From: Symbiodinium natans
Taxonomy: Eukaryota > Sar > Dinophyceae > Suessiales > Symbiodiniaceae
Direction of reading: 5' to 3'
NCBI GenBank assembly: GCA_905221605.1
Contig: CAJNDS010002722.1
Location: 1-27,500 of the forward strand
Length of the DNA stretch: 27,500 nucleotides
Shown here: positions 18,501-27,375 of the stretch, piece after piece
Layout of the letters: every line of letters begins with the position of its first letter
Position numbering within the stretch: position 1 is the first letter of the stretch
The notes under the pieces: model-generated
Database searches by the model: none
What the model saw: only the letters and a program-made list of their open reading frames with translations
Told to the model about the DNA's origin: nothing
Position numbers and translations under genes: made by a program

Positions 18501-21500
18501 CTGGAATCGGTGCATCAGTCTTGTTCGCCCTGGAGAAGCGACGCAGTGGCAGAGCGAGGCCGTGTGCAAAATACGACATTGCTTCGGTGATTTCCCAGAA
18601 TGTCAAACCTAGTAGTACTTAGCAGTGACTGACTTTGGCACTATTTCAGACGTCCTCGACATTTGCCTGTAGGCCGCGAGTACATTGCCCACGCTGCGAA
18701 TGTCAGTTCGTACAATGTGCGTGGAAAGATGTGCGGGCTGCTGGAGCGCGTCTTGCACGTTGCACTCGAAGAAGGTGGCCGGGTTGTTGCGATTGTGTGA
18801 TCTGGAATATGCAAGCAGTGTGCGGGAAGTGCATGTGCAAAGAATAGCTACCCATAGTGTTAAAAAAAAATGGAATCGGAAGTTGATAAAGTGGGAAGGG
18901 AGCAGGATACTGCGAGGTAGAGGAAAATAGAGCATTGTGGGGTGCAATAGATGTCCGATGCAGGGGTCTGCGGTTGTAAACCAGCTGAGTGAGGCGAGAC
19001 GATGGACAGGGATGAGGTCGGAGAGCACGTGCTGGGGGCCCTGCATTTCGCCTTCGTGGGACACCATGCGCCGCTACTGCACTGAGCGTAGTGACTGCCG
19101 TGAACCGGGGTGAGCTGTGACGCCGAGTGTCTAAGAGACAGTCGTGAACGGATCGCTGACGGTTCAGGCGATGGACGTCCCCAGCAAGTGGACCATGGAC
19201 GAATTCCTGGAGTTGGCTTCTACCGTCCTCGCTCAACACGGCTTCTCTAGGAGCTGCTGCTCTAGTGTAAAAGAAATAAACCGTTCGTATAGTTCGTATG
19301 TCCGCAATATGAACATGCAGGAAGAAGCCAAGGATCTCAGAGAGCCTGCGGCACTACTTCAAGATGGCCCTTGGGACTGCGTCGCGTGCCCGTGTGCTGG
19401 AAGCTGTCGTACCTCAACATAAATAGTTTGTCTAGAATCTACTGGGGAGTGATCGTGATCGGTGGCGATTGGTGCCTCTACACACGTCAAAACCAGGATG
19501 TGCGTTTGTTGGCCCACAACGATATCCTTGGACGGCTTTGGCTCCCACCGGGACGCCATGTGCTCGGCTCGGATGCTGCGGCACTTTTGTTGCCGCACAT
19601 CCACTCCTCGGAGCAGCCGCATCACCGGAGGCTGGCTTTTGACGTGAACATGTCTGGGAACTGTTGCGTCCATGTGTTGCTGCAGCTCTGCGTGCGCAGG
19701 AAGATGTTGGTGGCGTTCGATGCTGCGTGCTATATCAAGCACGTGGTGAAGTCCCACCTCAAAAAAAACCGGCCGAGCACCTGGCCGAGACTGTCCCGGC
19801 GGACGTTCAAGCGGGCTCTGACGAAGCAGCGCAGAAGACCCATGAGGACGCTGCGTTGTCTGCCTCCCTCTTTGATTTGTGCAGAATGCTGTCGTGTTAC
19901 TAAGTGTTCTGGAGGAGCCTTCAGTGCCTGCTCTTCTCCCCGCTGCCCTGAGTGCCTCGCGGTGGATGGCAAAAAGCATAACTCTTGGTAGCAGCTGCGG
20001 CAACAGCAATAAAAGTAGCCCCACAAGCAGCGCTAACGGTGGTGGTAGCAGCAGTAGCGATTATAAGAACATAAGTAGTATTGCCAGAAGGATTAGCAAT
20101 CATTTGAAACCCAATAAAATATGTCTATTTTCTGGAAATTTGTGTATATACTGGACTGGGTTTCTCAGAATAGGAAATTCAATTTGGAAGACGATTGGTT
20201 CACATATTTCTATAATGGATTCTACGAACAAACCACAGAAATTCTTGCATATCCATAGTCAGTTGAAACTCAACAAGCTTTATGAACTTTTGAAAACCTT
20301 AGGCACCCCCCAAAGGCCGTCTCAGCCCCTCAGAGCGCCCCAGAACCTCCCAGACCCAGCCCCCATTCTCCGAGCCGCTCAGACTCCTCCTTTCTGGAGC
20401 CTTTCCGATTAATTTACTTAAACTGGACTTGTCAGCTGTTTATACAAATGCTTCGAAAATTCTGGGGCTGGGGCTGGGGCTAGGGCCGGGACTGAAACTG
20501 GGGCTGGGGCTGAAGTTTACGTAAATTGTGCATTTGGCCACCTAGATATTTTTTATTACATAAATTCGGCTTGTCAGCCTTGAGACCTCCTGAAGGCTGG
20601 GGCCTGGAGCCTGGGTCTGGGGCTGTACTTAAACTCGGCTTGTCAGCTGTTTAGACAAATAACTTGGGAAATTCGAATGAAACCACATACAATTTCTATT
20701 TATTTTGTCTTGAGGGTTTAGGGTTTAGAGTTTAGGGTTTAGGGTTTTAGGGTTTTAGGGTTTTAGGGTTTTAGGGTTCTAGGGTTTTAGGGTTTAGGGT
20801 TTAAGGGTTTAGGGTTTTAGGGTTTAGGGTTTAGGGTTTAGGGTTTTAGGGTTTTAGGGTTTAGGGTTTTAGGGTTTAGGGTTTAGGGTTTAGGGTTTAG
20901 GGTTCAGGGTTTAGGGTTTCGCTTAGTTGGCTGCGTGTGTGTTGGTTGGTGTAGAGACAACACACACGCAGCACGTGCGTGTCAGGCCCACCCCAGACCA
21001 CCCAACTCATAAGCTTTAGGTGGGAAGGATGGATGGTGGGTGGAAAAAAATTAAAATTTTAACTCTACACCCTGACTCTCAGTACTGAGATGTCGACCCT
21101 AAACCCTGGCCTCAAACTTTGACCCCGAACTCCGACCCCAAAATCCGACTCCAACGCCTAAACTCTAAAGTTTGAGGCCCTGACCCCCGCCATTTGACCC
21201 TAAAGTCTGAAACTTGACCCCGAAAGTCTGACTCCAAAGTCTATAACTTTGACCCCAAAAGTCTGACTCCAAAGTCTGAAACTCTGACAGGAAACGAGAA
21301 CCGTAGCAGCTACCCCGCTGACCTGTTTCGAGGCCGGGCTTTTTTTGAGCATGTTTTTGTTTTGTATTTCCGGGGCTTGCGTGAGCAGTTTCCTTTTTTC
21401 CCTGTGAAGCACTGCGCCACGAAGCTCTAGAGTAGGGAACGCTGCGGCTGTTGACGGCTCGAGTTTTCCTTTTTCGTGCGCCGGGTCATGTCCTCAGACA

Positions 21501-24500
21501 AGGAGCGGGGAGACTGGGCCAATCGGCCGGCGCCTGCAGCCATTCCTTTTGGAGCGGCCGAGCGGCCCAGCTCCAGCTCCAGCCGCGGTGCGGCAGCAGA
21601 GGGTCGTGCGAGAAAAGAGCCCGGCCGGAACCGCAAAGAGAAAGGCCGGGCCGCAGTGGTGTCACGCGACGCTGCTGCGTGACCGCAAGAAAAAAGAACA
21701 GGCCCGCCGTGAAGCAGAGAGGAACACGAAGGAGGAGCAGCCAAGGAGCTCCTTGCCATAAAAGCGCCGCGCCGCAAGCAGTCCGAGGCCGAGAAGAAGG
21801 CTCGCAAGGAGGCCCAGCAGCTGGTGCGCGCGTGCGAGAAGAGTGGCAAGCGTAAGCGTGCAGGGCCCCGGACGGGCGACGAGCACACTACGACCGGCTG
21901 GGCCGTCATGGCTACCGCGACAAAAGATCGTGGGCCACTTTTAACGACCGCGGCCTGCAGCAGACTCTGGCCGACGCCGAAGACGTCGAGCCGCTGGACA
22001 CCTCCTCGAGCTAAAAGCGCTGCCTGCGTGCGTGTGTGCAACTGCAGAGTCTCACGTGCTCATTTCTCGAAACACACATCTGCTCTGCGCAGGCCTGTCG
22101 TCGTGTTCGTCGGGGCGGGGCGCGCCGCCCTAAATACGCGCTCTTTTTCCCCGTCGCGGGTGGCCGCCTTGCCGTGGCGACGAGGCTCAGTGCCCAGCTA
22201 GTCTGGGGAAGCTAGGAGCCACCCAAAAAAGATCACGCAACGGAAAGCTTTTATTGTGCTGATTATATTTTTCTTGTGCCTCACGCGATTATTTTCATAC
22301 GCATCGCGTGCACGAGTGCGTTCCACTCAAAAAAGAGCACGTGAAATTAACTCGCAGGGCGATGTTTTTGTTGTGACAGCAAGTCCATCTCATCGGAGCT
22401 CGCCGCGACCTATCTTAGTGCGTTTCTCGCAAATAGTCAACTCCATTGCCTCTGCACCCACGAAAACGAGGGGAAATTCGAGGGGTCTTTTTTTTTGACG
22501 CGATTTTTTCGCAAGATCTTCGGATGCGCCTGCTCGATCGCTCGCGGCGACCTATTTTGGTGCGTTTCTCGCAAATGGTCAACTCCATTGCCCCTGCAGG
22601 GGAAATTCGAGGGGTCTTAATTTTTTTTGACGCGATTTTTTCGCAAGATCTTCGGATGTGTCTGCTCGATCGCTCGCGTCGACCTATTTTGGTGCGTTTC
22701 TCGCAAATGGTGAGCTCCATTGCCCCTGCGCCCACGAAAACGAGGGGAAATTCGAGGGGTCTTATTTTTTTTGACGCGATTTTTTCGCAAGATCTTTGGA
22801 TGCGTCTGCTCGATCGCTCGCGGCAAGCTATTTTTATGCGTTTCTCGCAAATGGTCAGCTCCATTGCGCCTGCGCCCACGAAAACGTAGGGGAAATTCGA
22901 GGGGTCTTAATTTTTTTTGACGCGATTTTTTCCAAAGATCTTCGGATGCGTTTTCTCGATCGCTCGCGGCGACCTATTTTTATGCGTTTCTCGCAAATGG
23001 TCAGCTCCATTGCCCCTGCGCCCACGAAAATGAGGGGAATAATTTTTTTTGACGCGATTTTTCGCAAGATCTTCGGATGCGTCTGCTCGAGCTCTTTCAA
23101 GCCAGCTCGGACTTCTCTGCAATGGAACTCTGAAGCAATCTGCAGTAAACTTTTTAGACTTCTGGCCAGCCAAATTTTGGACATGTCACCCCATGAGTAT
23201 TTTCATCGGACCCCCTAAATGGCTTTGTTTACACACATCAGCCCGAAAACCTCCCGTACTGGAATGTAGTCTTGGACCGGGACCCTCTGGCCCGCCGAAT
23301 TTATACTTCCCATCCCATTTATAAATGTAACGGTTACATTGATAGGGGTTGTACTCCCTCCTATTATACTCCCTACAAAGGACTGTTAGTATAAGGGGAA
23401 CATCCCAAGTTCAGGGTTTAGTGCAGACTCAACTTCAGGGGGACAATCAGAGCAACTTGAGTGTTTAGGGTTTAGGCTTTGGCTTTGGAGGGGCTTTGCG
23501 GGGTGGTGCTGGTTGAAGGGGTGCTGTATGGGGCAAGTGGGGCTTTGATGGGACCTTGGGTGCCCCCTGTTTCAGGAAAGGTGATACCGTGACCATGCAC
23601 TATACGGGAACCCTGAGCAGCGGCAAGAAGTTCGACTCCAGCCGAGATCGAGGCGACCACTTGCCTTTTGAATTCCAAGCCCTAAACCCAAACCCTAACC
23701 GCTGAAGTTTGAGGCAGGCTTTCGCGCCCGGATCCTAGACCTTGAACTTACAACGTTAGAAAACCCGGTTAAGGGTTGAGAGTTCACCCTAAACCCTAAA
23801 CCCTAAGCCCTAAGCCCTAAGCCCTAAGCCCTAAGCCTTAAGCCCTAAGCCCTCAGCCCTCAGCCCTCAGCCCTCAGCCCTCAGCCTTAAGCCCGAATCC
23901 CTAAGCCCTAAGCCCTAAGCCTACACCCTAGAATTCAGGTGTCCTCGACAAACCCTCAGCACCCCACTGCATCTTTGGGTTTCGCGGGTCAAGGGGCAAA
24001 GACCTAAACCCTAAACCCTAAGCCCTAAGCCCTAAACCCTAAACCCTAAACCCTAAACCCTAAACCTTAAACCCTAAACCCTAAACCCTAAACCCTAAAC
24101 CCTTATAAACCCTAAATCCTAAACCCTAAACCCTAAACCCAAACCCTAAACCCTAAACCCTAAACCCGAAACCCTTAACCCTAAACCCTAATCCCTAAAC
24201 CCTCAACCCTAAAACCTAACCCTTAGACCCTCAGCCCTAAGCCCTAAACCCCTAAACCCCGGTCCATGCAAACTCTGCAGGACAGCCATTCCGGACTCAA
24301 ATCGGCGTTGGCCAGGCCACCGTGCTTAGGTCTAAGGTTGAGGGTTGAGGGTTTAGGGTTTAGGGTTAGGGTTTAGGGTTTAGGGTTTAGGGTTTAGGGT
24401 TTAGGGTTTAGGGTTTAGGGTTTAGGGTTTAGGGTTAGTTTAGGGTTTAGGGTTTAGGGTTTAGGGTTTAGGGTTTAGGGTTTAGGGTTTAGGGTTTAGG

Positions 24501-26581
24501 GTTTAGGGTTTAGGGTTTAGGGTTTAGGGTTCAGGGTTTAGGGTTTAGGGTTTAGGGTTTAGGGTTTAGGGTTTAGGGTTAGGGTTTAGGGTTTAGGGTT
24601 TAGGGTTAGGGTAGTTATATGGGCCCTGAAGACGGCCCCTTGCCTCCTTTAAAGGGTTTGGCCCTGGGGTTGTAGAGGCTATAGAAGGGGTATATATCAG
24701 GTTTTCGTTAAAACACGCCCATACTAAGAGACCATGCAACTACACTGAGATAGGGTTTCAGGGCTTAGGGTTTAGGGATGGTTTTGAGTTAATTACCTGC
24801 AGCAGAGAAAAACTTGGTGCATGTAGCTTAACTTCACCCTGAGGCATCAACACGCCCCTGATTTCAGGCACAGATAATCAATTCATAGCTCGGACCCTTC
24901 TACAGGCTTACGCTATTTTTTCTTTAAGCATAACTAAAGTCCCTAGGCCCGAAACCCTACGCCCTACGCCCGAAGACCTGAGCCCGAAGCCCGAAGCCCT
25001 GGGCCCTAATTCCTAAGCCCTGAGCCCGAAGCCCTATGCCCTAAACCCTAAACCCTAAGCACTCAACCCTGAACCTTAAACCAAGCAAAGTCGCCAGGTC
25101 ATCCGGGGCTGGGATGAGGGCGTTCCCACTATGAGCCTGGGAGAGTCTCTCGGCAGCAGCGGGGCAGTTTTCGCGACTTGGGCGGGGGGGGGGGGTTTTA
25201 GGGTTTAGGGTTCAGGGTTTAGGGGTTAGGGTTAGGGTGTCAGGAATTAGGGTTTTGGGGTTTAGGGTTTTGGCATCGGACACTGCGGCTGCGCGGGAGC
25301 GGGGGCGCCTACGTAAGCCCCACACTCTAAACAAACCCCACGCCTACAGGGTACTATGCCTTAAGCCCTGAGCCCTAAACCCCAAACCCAAACCCTAAAC
25401 CCTCAACCCTCAACCCTCAACCCTAAACCCTAAACCCTGAACCCTGAACCCTGAACCCTGGCCCTGAACCCTGAACCCTGAACCCTAAACCCTAAGCCCG
25501 AAACCCTAAGCCCTAAACCCTAAAACCTAAACCCTAAAACCTAACCCTAAACCCTAATCCTTGAAAGAACAGGGTGGTTTATGGGGGGGTTTTGAGGTGG
25601 AGTTTGGGTTTAGGGTTTATGTGAGGTCTTTAAACCCCAACCCAAGCCCCTATAAACCCTACAAGCCCTATGAGCCTAGACACCCCACATACAAATCCTA
25701 AGAAGCCCAGGAATCCTAAGACCCTAAGACCCTAAGACCCTAAGACCCTAAGACCCTAAGACCCTAAGACCCTAAGACCCTAAGACCCTAAGACCCTAAG
25801 ACCCTAAGACCCTAAGACCCTAAGACCCTAAGACCCGAAGACCCGAAGACCCGAAGACCCGAAGACCACGAGAGCCTAAACTTTAAACCCTAAACCCTAA
25901 ACCCTAAACCCTAAACCCTAAACCCTAAACCCTAAACCCTAAACCCTAAACTCTGAACCAAGGAAGGCCATTCTTCGCATGACCTCCGACTACGGCTACG
26001 GATCCAGGGGCGCCGGCCGGGTCATCCCGCCGAACGCGGACCTCACATTTGAGGCGCGTCCCTAAACTTTAAACCCTAAACCCTAAACCCTAAACCCTAA
26101 ACCCTAAACCCTAAACCCTAAACCCTAAACCCTAAACCCTAAACCCTAAACCCTAAACCCCAAACCCCAAACCCTAAACCCTAAACCCTAGACCCTAAAC
26201 CCTAAACCCTAAACCCTAGACCCCAGACCCCAGACCCGAAACCCTAAACCCTCAACCCTAAACTCAAACCCTCAAACCCTAAACCGATTTTTTGAACTTT
26301 CGGGTGTTAGGGTTTGAAAGCTTGAGGCTGAGTGGGCGAGGCCCCGCATGCAAGGAGCTTGCTGAGGTTTCAGAGAAGGTCAAGAGGTGACTTCTTGGGA
26401 TTCAGGATGTACTTTCTGGGGTTTGGGGTAGCCCAAACCACAAAAACCCTAAACCCTGGACCCGAAACCCTAAAAACCCCTAAACCCTAAACCCTTTTAA
26501 AGTTCTAAACCCTTAACGTGTACAGCCGGCCCCCGACCGCCCTAACAGCCCTGGCAGGTGGAGCTCTTGCGGATTAACTGA
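15497..26581 (+). CDS. FKBP: FKBP-type peptidyl-prolyl cis-trans isomerase, seven exons, with N-terminal targeting presequence
   Basis: Peptidyl-prolyl cis-trans isomerase of the FK506-binding family, which catalyses proline isomerisation during protein folding. Exons: 15497-15599, 16393-16474, 23576-23652, 24281-24315, 25098-25144, 25963-26053 and 26558-26581. They total 459 bases, 152 residues plus TGA, with every junction in phase. Residues 1-45 form a presequence; the FKBP domain covers about 47-152. Classical pocket positions are all present: Y71 (HYTG), F81 and D82 (KKFDSSRDR), R87, F91, V100-I101, W104 (VIRGWDEG), Y127 (DYGYG), I136 (RVIPPNADL) and F144. Donors are GT for introns 1 and 5 and GC for introns 2, 3, 4 and 6; all acceptors are AG. 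Introns are 504-818 bases except intron 2 (7101 bases), which contains a transposon. The presequence suggests a plastid or secretory destination. Identity is certain at family level; the exact paralogue is not. Confidence 0.95.
15600..15665. repeat. G-strand array opening FKBP intron 1
   Basis: TTTAGGG and CTTAGGG units starting at the exon 1 donor. Its partner C-strand array is at 16130-16380. Confidence 0.9.
16130..16380. repeat. C-strand array closing FKBP intron 1
   Basis: CCCTAAG-dominated units with CCCTCAG variants, ending about 12 bases before exon 2. Confidence 0.9.
16393..16474 (+). CDS. FKBP: FKBP exon 2
   Basis: Acceptor GGCCCCAG. Completes Gly35, then runs through a basic linker ([11 protein letters not shown]) into the FKBP N-terminus ([16 protein letters not shown]). 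The end is set at CCCAAA followed by GC, because only this gives the family-typical NYPKKGDTV across the junction. A GT donor 12 bases later (GGAGG then GTTTAG) would also keep frame but insert four residues. Confidence 0.85.
16466..16550. repeat. Duplicated splice-donor segment bracketing a TTTAGGG array
   Basis: The 21 bases at 16466-16486, spanning the end of FKBP exon 2 and its GC donor, recur at 16530-16550 with one A/G change. Between them is little but TTTAGGG. Confidence 0.85.
16618..16649 (+). repeat. Left terminal inverted repeat
   Basis: 32 bases, matching 23378-23408 inverted with one extra G. Confidence 0.9.
16650..17688. other. Left part of the transposon, no supported gene
   Basis: Unique sequence with a T/G-biased stretch at 16750-16960. 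The frames open on both strands have no clear codon bias or motifs. Two similar pieces (CCTTGCTTTGAGACCTCTGG near 17004, and CCTTGCTTTCAGGCCTCTGG near 17210) show a degenerate internal duplication. Confidence 0.4.
17689..17928 (+). CDS. Candidate coding segment of the transposon
   Basis: Open frame after an in-frame TAA at 17686, ending TGA 17926-17928. Reads [20 protein letters not shown], then [20 protein letters not shown] and on to [20 protein letters not shown]. Mixed hydrophobic and charged, protein-like. Product unknown. Could be a shadow of the frames overlapping it. Confidence 0.4.
   Translation, partial: RDIRCSKVVIALYGDAASSQKKPSALLRQSADVIREAMMPPLSYKMNAIDRHIRLIFDESGPIFVNLTAIGHAIHVRRA
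18179..18338. repeat. 78-bp tandem duplication with poly-C, followed by (TA)n
   Basis: Copies begin at 18179 and 18257 (AACTCATAATAT... CCGACCGAGGCTCTGAAATA). Each ends in 15-18 C residues and GGGGGCCAT. A (TA) run follows at 18335-18352. Confidence 0.85.
18419..18794 (+). CDS. Candidate two-exon coding segment of the transposon
   Basis: Exon 18419-18586 (acceptor GCTTTTGTAAAG) reads [20 protein letters not shown], then [20 protein letters not shown] and so on to VQNTTLLR. A 63-base intron (GTGATTTCCCAG to CACTATTTCAG) joins it in phase 2 to 18650-18794. That exon reads [20 protein letters not shown], then [20 protein letters not shown] and GGRVVAI. Codons have strong RNY and GC3 character. 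The minus strand of 18609-18805 is also open, but as a register shadow. Likely part of a transposase or accessory protein; family not recognised. Confidence 0.5.
19168..19422 (+). CDS. Candidate coding segment of the transposon, possible N-terminus
   Basis: After acceptor-like GACGGTTCAG. The ATG at 19171 begins [20 protein letters not shown], then [20 protein letters not shown] and [16 protein letters not shown]. Amphipathic, Cys-containing, good codon bias. Coding character shifts frame near 19335-19430, so the 3' boundary is uncertain (intron or decay). Confidence 0.45.
   Translation, partial: AMDVPSKWTMDEFLELASTVLAQHGFSRSCCSSVKEINRSYSSYVRNMNMQEEAKDLREPAALLQDGPWDCVACPCAGSCRTST
19425..20000 (+). 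CDS. Candidate coding segment of the transposon, C-terminal part
   Basis: One frame reads [20 protein letters not shown], then [20 protein letters not shown] and so on through [20 protein letters not shown] and [19 protein letters not shown] to a Cys-rich tail (CAECC, CPECLA). A second plus frame from about 19700 ([20 protein letters not shown] and so on, TAA 19901-19903) has equally good codon bias, so a splice or frameshift lies near 19690-19760. Asp motifs and clustered Cys recall KDZ-type transposases, but this is weak inference. Confidence 0.45.
20320..20711. other. Transposon interior with GGGGCT repeats and duplicated pieces
   Basis: Three related copies of a segment around ACTTAAACT..CTTGTCAGCT at about 20416, 20560 and 20629. 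Between them are GGGGCT-type runs (20465-20515, 20595-20625). No gene supported. Confidence 0.5.
20712..20920. repeat. G-strand array inside the transposon, with 8-base TTTTAGGG units
   Basis: Mixes TTTAGGG heptamers and TTTTAGGG octamers. It shows that array formation also happened inside the mobile element. Confidence 0.9.
20930..20972. repeat. Perfect 15-bp hairpin
   Basis: GCTGCGTGTGTGTTG at 20930-20944 and its exact complement CAACACACACGCAGC at 20958-20972, with a 13-base loop. No U-tract follows. Confidence 0.85.
21476..22014 (+). pseudogene. Frame-broken gene for a basic, coiled-coil-like protein (in transposon)
   Basis: Coding character (GC3, charged helix) moves between frames. 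It starts [20 protein letters not shown], then [20 protein letters not shown]. Next is [20 protein letters not shown] in another frame, then [20 protein letters not shown]. Finally [40 protein letters not shown] and a stop at 22012-22014. At least three switches with no good splice sites suggest decay. Lys/Arg/Glu-rich segments suggest nucleic-acid binding. Unrecognised. Confidence 0.45.
22385..23092. repeat. Tandem repeat of about 132-146 bp, five copies and a part
   Basis: The landmark GACCTATTTT recurs near 22407, 22549, 22681, 22825 and 22971. Units contain GACGCGATTTTTTCGCAAGA and TGCGTTTCTCGCAAATGGTC. It is open in several frames on both strands because spacing varies, which gives misleading long ORFs. 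It lies near the right end of the transposon. Confidence 0.9.
23093..23377. other. Right subterminal region of the transposon
   Basis: Unique sequence, no gene. Contains the short palindrome AATGTAACGGTTACATT (23324-23340), a possible protein-binding site. Confidence 0.5.
23378..23408 (-). repeat. Right terminal inverted repeat
   Basis: 31 bases, ending GGGGAACATCCCAA. Confidence 0.9.
23576..23652 (+). CDS. FKBP: FKBP exon 3
   Basis: Acceptor CCCCTGTTTCAG. Encodes [19 protein letters not shown] and then DSSRDR, the strand and loop carrying Tyr, Phe-Asp and Arg of the active site. The exon ends at GATCGAG followed by a GC donor. Reading on gives a deceptive FEF-like stretch that is intronic, because the next exon supplies the real continuation. 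Confidence 0.92.
23787..24255. repeat. C-strand arrays in FKBP intron 3
   Basis: CCCTAAG and CCCTCAG units at 23787-23935, then CCCTAAA at 24002-24255, ending 25 bases before exon 4. Unlike most introns, no G-strand partner lies at its 5' end. Confidence 0.9.
24281..24315 (+). CDS. FKBP: FKBP exon 4 (35-base micro-exon)
   Basis: Acceptor AACTCTGCAG. Encodes [11 protein letters not shown], the segment between the RDRG loop and VIRGWDEG, including the pocket Phe. It ends CAG followed by a GC donor. Phase 1 in and phase 0 out match the neighbours. It lies in a short non-repeat island between a C-strand and a G-strand array. Confidence 0.9.
24340..24615. repeat. G-strand array opening FKBP intron 4
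   Basis: About 38 TTTAGGG units with four one-repeat slips (TTAGGG). The partner C-strand repeats are at about 24950-25085. Confidence 0.95.
24616..24949. other. Unique centre of FKBP intron 4
   Basis: Non-coding. The CCTGAGGCAT/CAACACGCCC words near 24840 recur around 26840, so it includes a degraded shared element. Confidence 0.4.
25098..25144 (+). CDS. FKBP: FKBP exon 5
   Basis: Acceptor AGTCGCCAG. Encodes [16 protein letters not shown], including the pocket Val-Ile pair and Trp. Donor GTCTCTCGG, phase 2. Upstream is a C-strand array with CCCTAAA, CCCGAAG and CCCTAAG units; downstream a G-strand array starts within 50 bases. Confidence 0.93.
25713..25866. repeat. ACCCTAAG octamer array
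   Basis: About 15 copies of ACCCTAAG followed by four of ACCCGAAG. An 8-base period in FKBP intron 5, directly followed by CCCTAAA. Confidence 0.95.
25963..26053 (+). CDS. FKBP: FKBP exon 6
   Basis: Acceptor CTGAACCAAG. Completes Glu115 and encodes [19 protein letters not shown] followed by [11 protein letters not shown], with the pocket Tyr, Ile and Phe. It ends GAG followed by a GC donor (GCGCGTCC). An in-frame TAA inside the following CCCTAAA would truncate the protein if the intron were retained. Confidence 0.95.
26060..26285. repeat. C-strand array in FKBP intron 6
   Basis: CCCTAAA with CCCCAAA and CCCCAGA variants, starting a few bases after the GC donor of exon 6. Confidence 0.9.
26558..26581 (+). 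CDS. FKBP: FKBP exon 7 (terminal, 24 bases)
   Basis: Acceptor CCCTGGCAG. Encodes VELLRIN and TGA, the usual C-terminal strand of the FKBP fold. It joins in phase 0 to TFE of the previous exon. Confidence 0.93.
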   Translation: MELLRIN

Positions 26582-27067
26582 AGCGGTCAGCCGCTGATGC
26601 CGCCAAACTTCGCATCTTGCGCGGACGTGCGGACACGCCCGCAAGACTGGCAGATTCAACGCCAGAATCCTGAGTCTGGCCTAGCAAAGCTCAAAGAATG
26701 TTCTGTAGAGTTCAGGCAGGCGTAGCTATATCTTGACTCTTGCTGCGTGCAGTGAGAGGAAAAGATGAGTTGATGCAAAGAAGAGTTCAAACCCTCAGCC
26801 CACAATAACACCAAACCCTGCTTCTTAAACCCTCAAAAATCAACACGCCCTGAGGCATGACCTCCTGACCCCAACAAGGTCTAGAAGCTCCTTGAATCCC
26901 TCAGCCCTAGATCCTCAAATCCGGACCTCCACCAGAGCAGTTTAGGGTTCAGCGTTTTGTTCCCTTTTTGGGGTCCTTCTTTTGAGGGTGCCGTATTCAC
27001 ATCATATGGCCGTAATGTAGAGAACTACCCATGTACCAACCCTAAACAGCCGCAGTATATTGCTGGG
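26582..27067. other. Intergenic region after FKBP
   Basis: 3' UTR and spacer of about 490 bases. GC-rich near the stop, then degenerate C-strand repeats and a CTGAGGCAT-type fragment. No polyadenylation signal is obvious. Confidence 0.5.
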
Positions 27068-27370
27068 ATGGCCCGAGCTCAGCTAGGTCTGTACCAGCGC
27101 GTGCAAGATGTACTTCTTTTGAGAGGACTTTTGAATCCCCCCTTCTTTGCAGGTGCAGAACGCGCGGCCCTTTCCAGACATGGACAGCCGAGTTGCTTGC
27201 CAGTCCCCAAACCCCAAACCCCAAACCCAAAACCCAAAACCCAAAACCCAAAACCCTAAACCCCAAACCCTAAACCCTAAAACCCTAAACCCTAGCCTTA
27301 AACCCTAAACAAGGGAGGCCTGGCTACCCAGAGAAGCCTACTCAACCGCACCAGGTTCATGGGAAAGCCA
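27068..27370 (+). CDS. 5' part of an unidentified gene running off the window
   Basis: Proposed exons: 27068-27109 (MARAQLGLYQRVQD), 27153-27202 (VQNARPFPDMDSRVAC plus two bases) and a tentative third from 27314. The first intron is short (43 bases), GTACTTCT to CTTCTTTGCAG, phase 0. The second opens GTCCCCAAACCCC and is C-strand repeat. An AG at 27048-27049 (CCCTAAACAG), 18 bases before the ATG, could accept a spliced leader. The ATG frame is also open upstream, so the start is provisional. No family recognised. Confidence 0.45.
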
Positions 27371-27375
27371 AAGCT

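Larger units (their letters stand above)
16618..23408. mobile_element. 6.8-kb DNA transposon with terminal inverted repeats, inside FKBP intron 2
   Basis: The left end 16618-16649 (TTGGGATGTTCCC... TAACAGTCCTT) is the reverse complement of the right end 23378-23408, 31 of 32 positions with one single-base gap. Flanks are GTTTAGGG on the left and GTTCAGGG on the right, an 8-bp target duplication with one mismatch; because the site is telomere-like repeat this is suggestive only. The interior, unlike the rest of the window, is mostly non-repeat and contains plus-strand coding segments, a TTTAGGG array (20712-20920) and a 140-bp tandem repeat. No transposase family is recognised with confidence; 8-bp duplications occur in hAT, P, Merlin and KDZ elements. 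Confidence 0.8.

Noticed and set aside
18609-19067. Minus-strand gene ending [19 protein letters not shown]...
   Set aside because: It looks protein-like, but it is in exact register with the plus-strand exon 18650-18794, which joins in phase to the previous exon through a clean 63-base intron.
22415-23218. Several 66-154 residue frames with internal repeats on both strands
   Set aside because: They are readings of the 140-bp tandem repeat; variable unit length breaks any one frame and no start or splice context exists.
23653-23680. Continuation of FKBP exon 3 as HLPFEFQ
   Set aside because: Superficially family-like, but the micro-exon 24281-24315 supplies the genuine [11 protein letters not shown] segment in phase.
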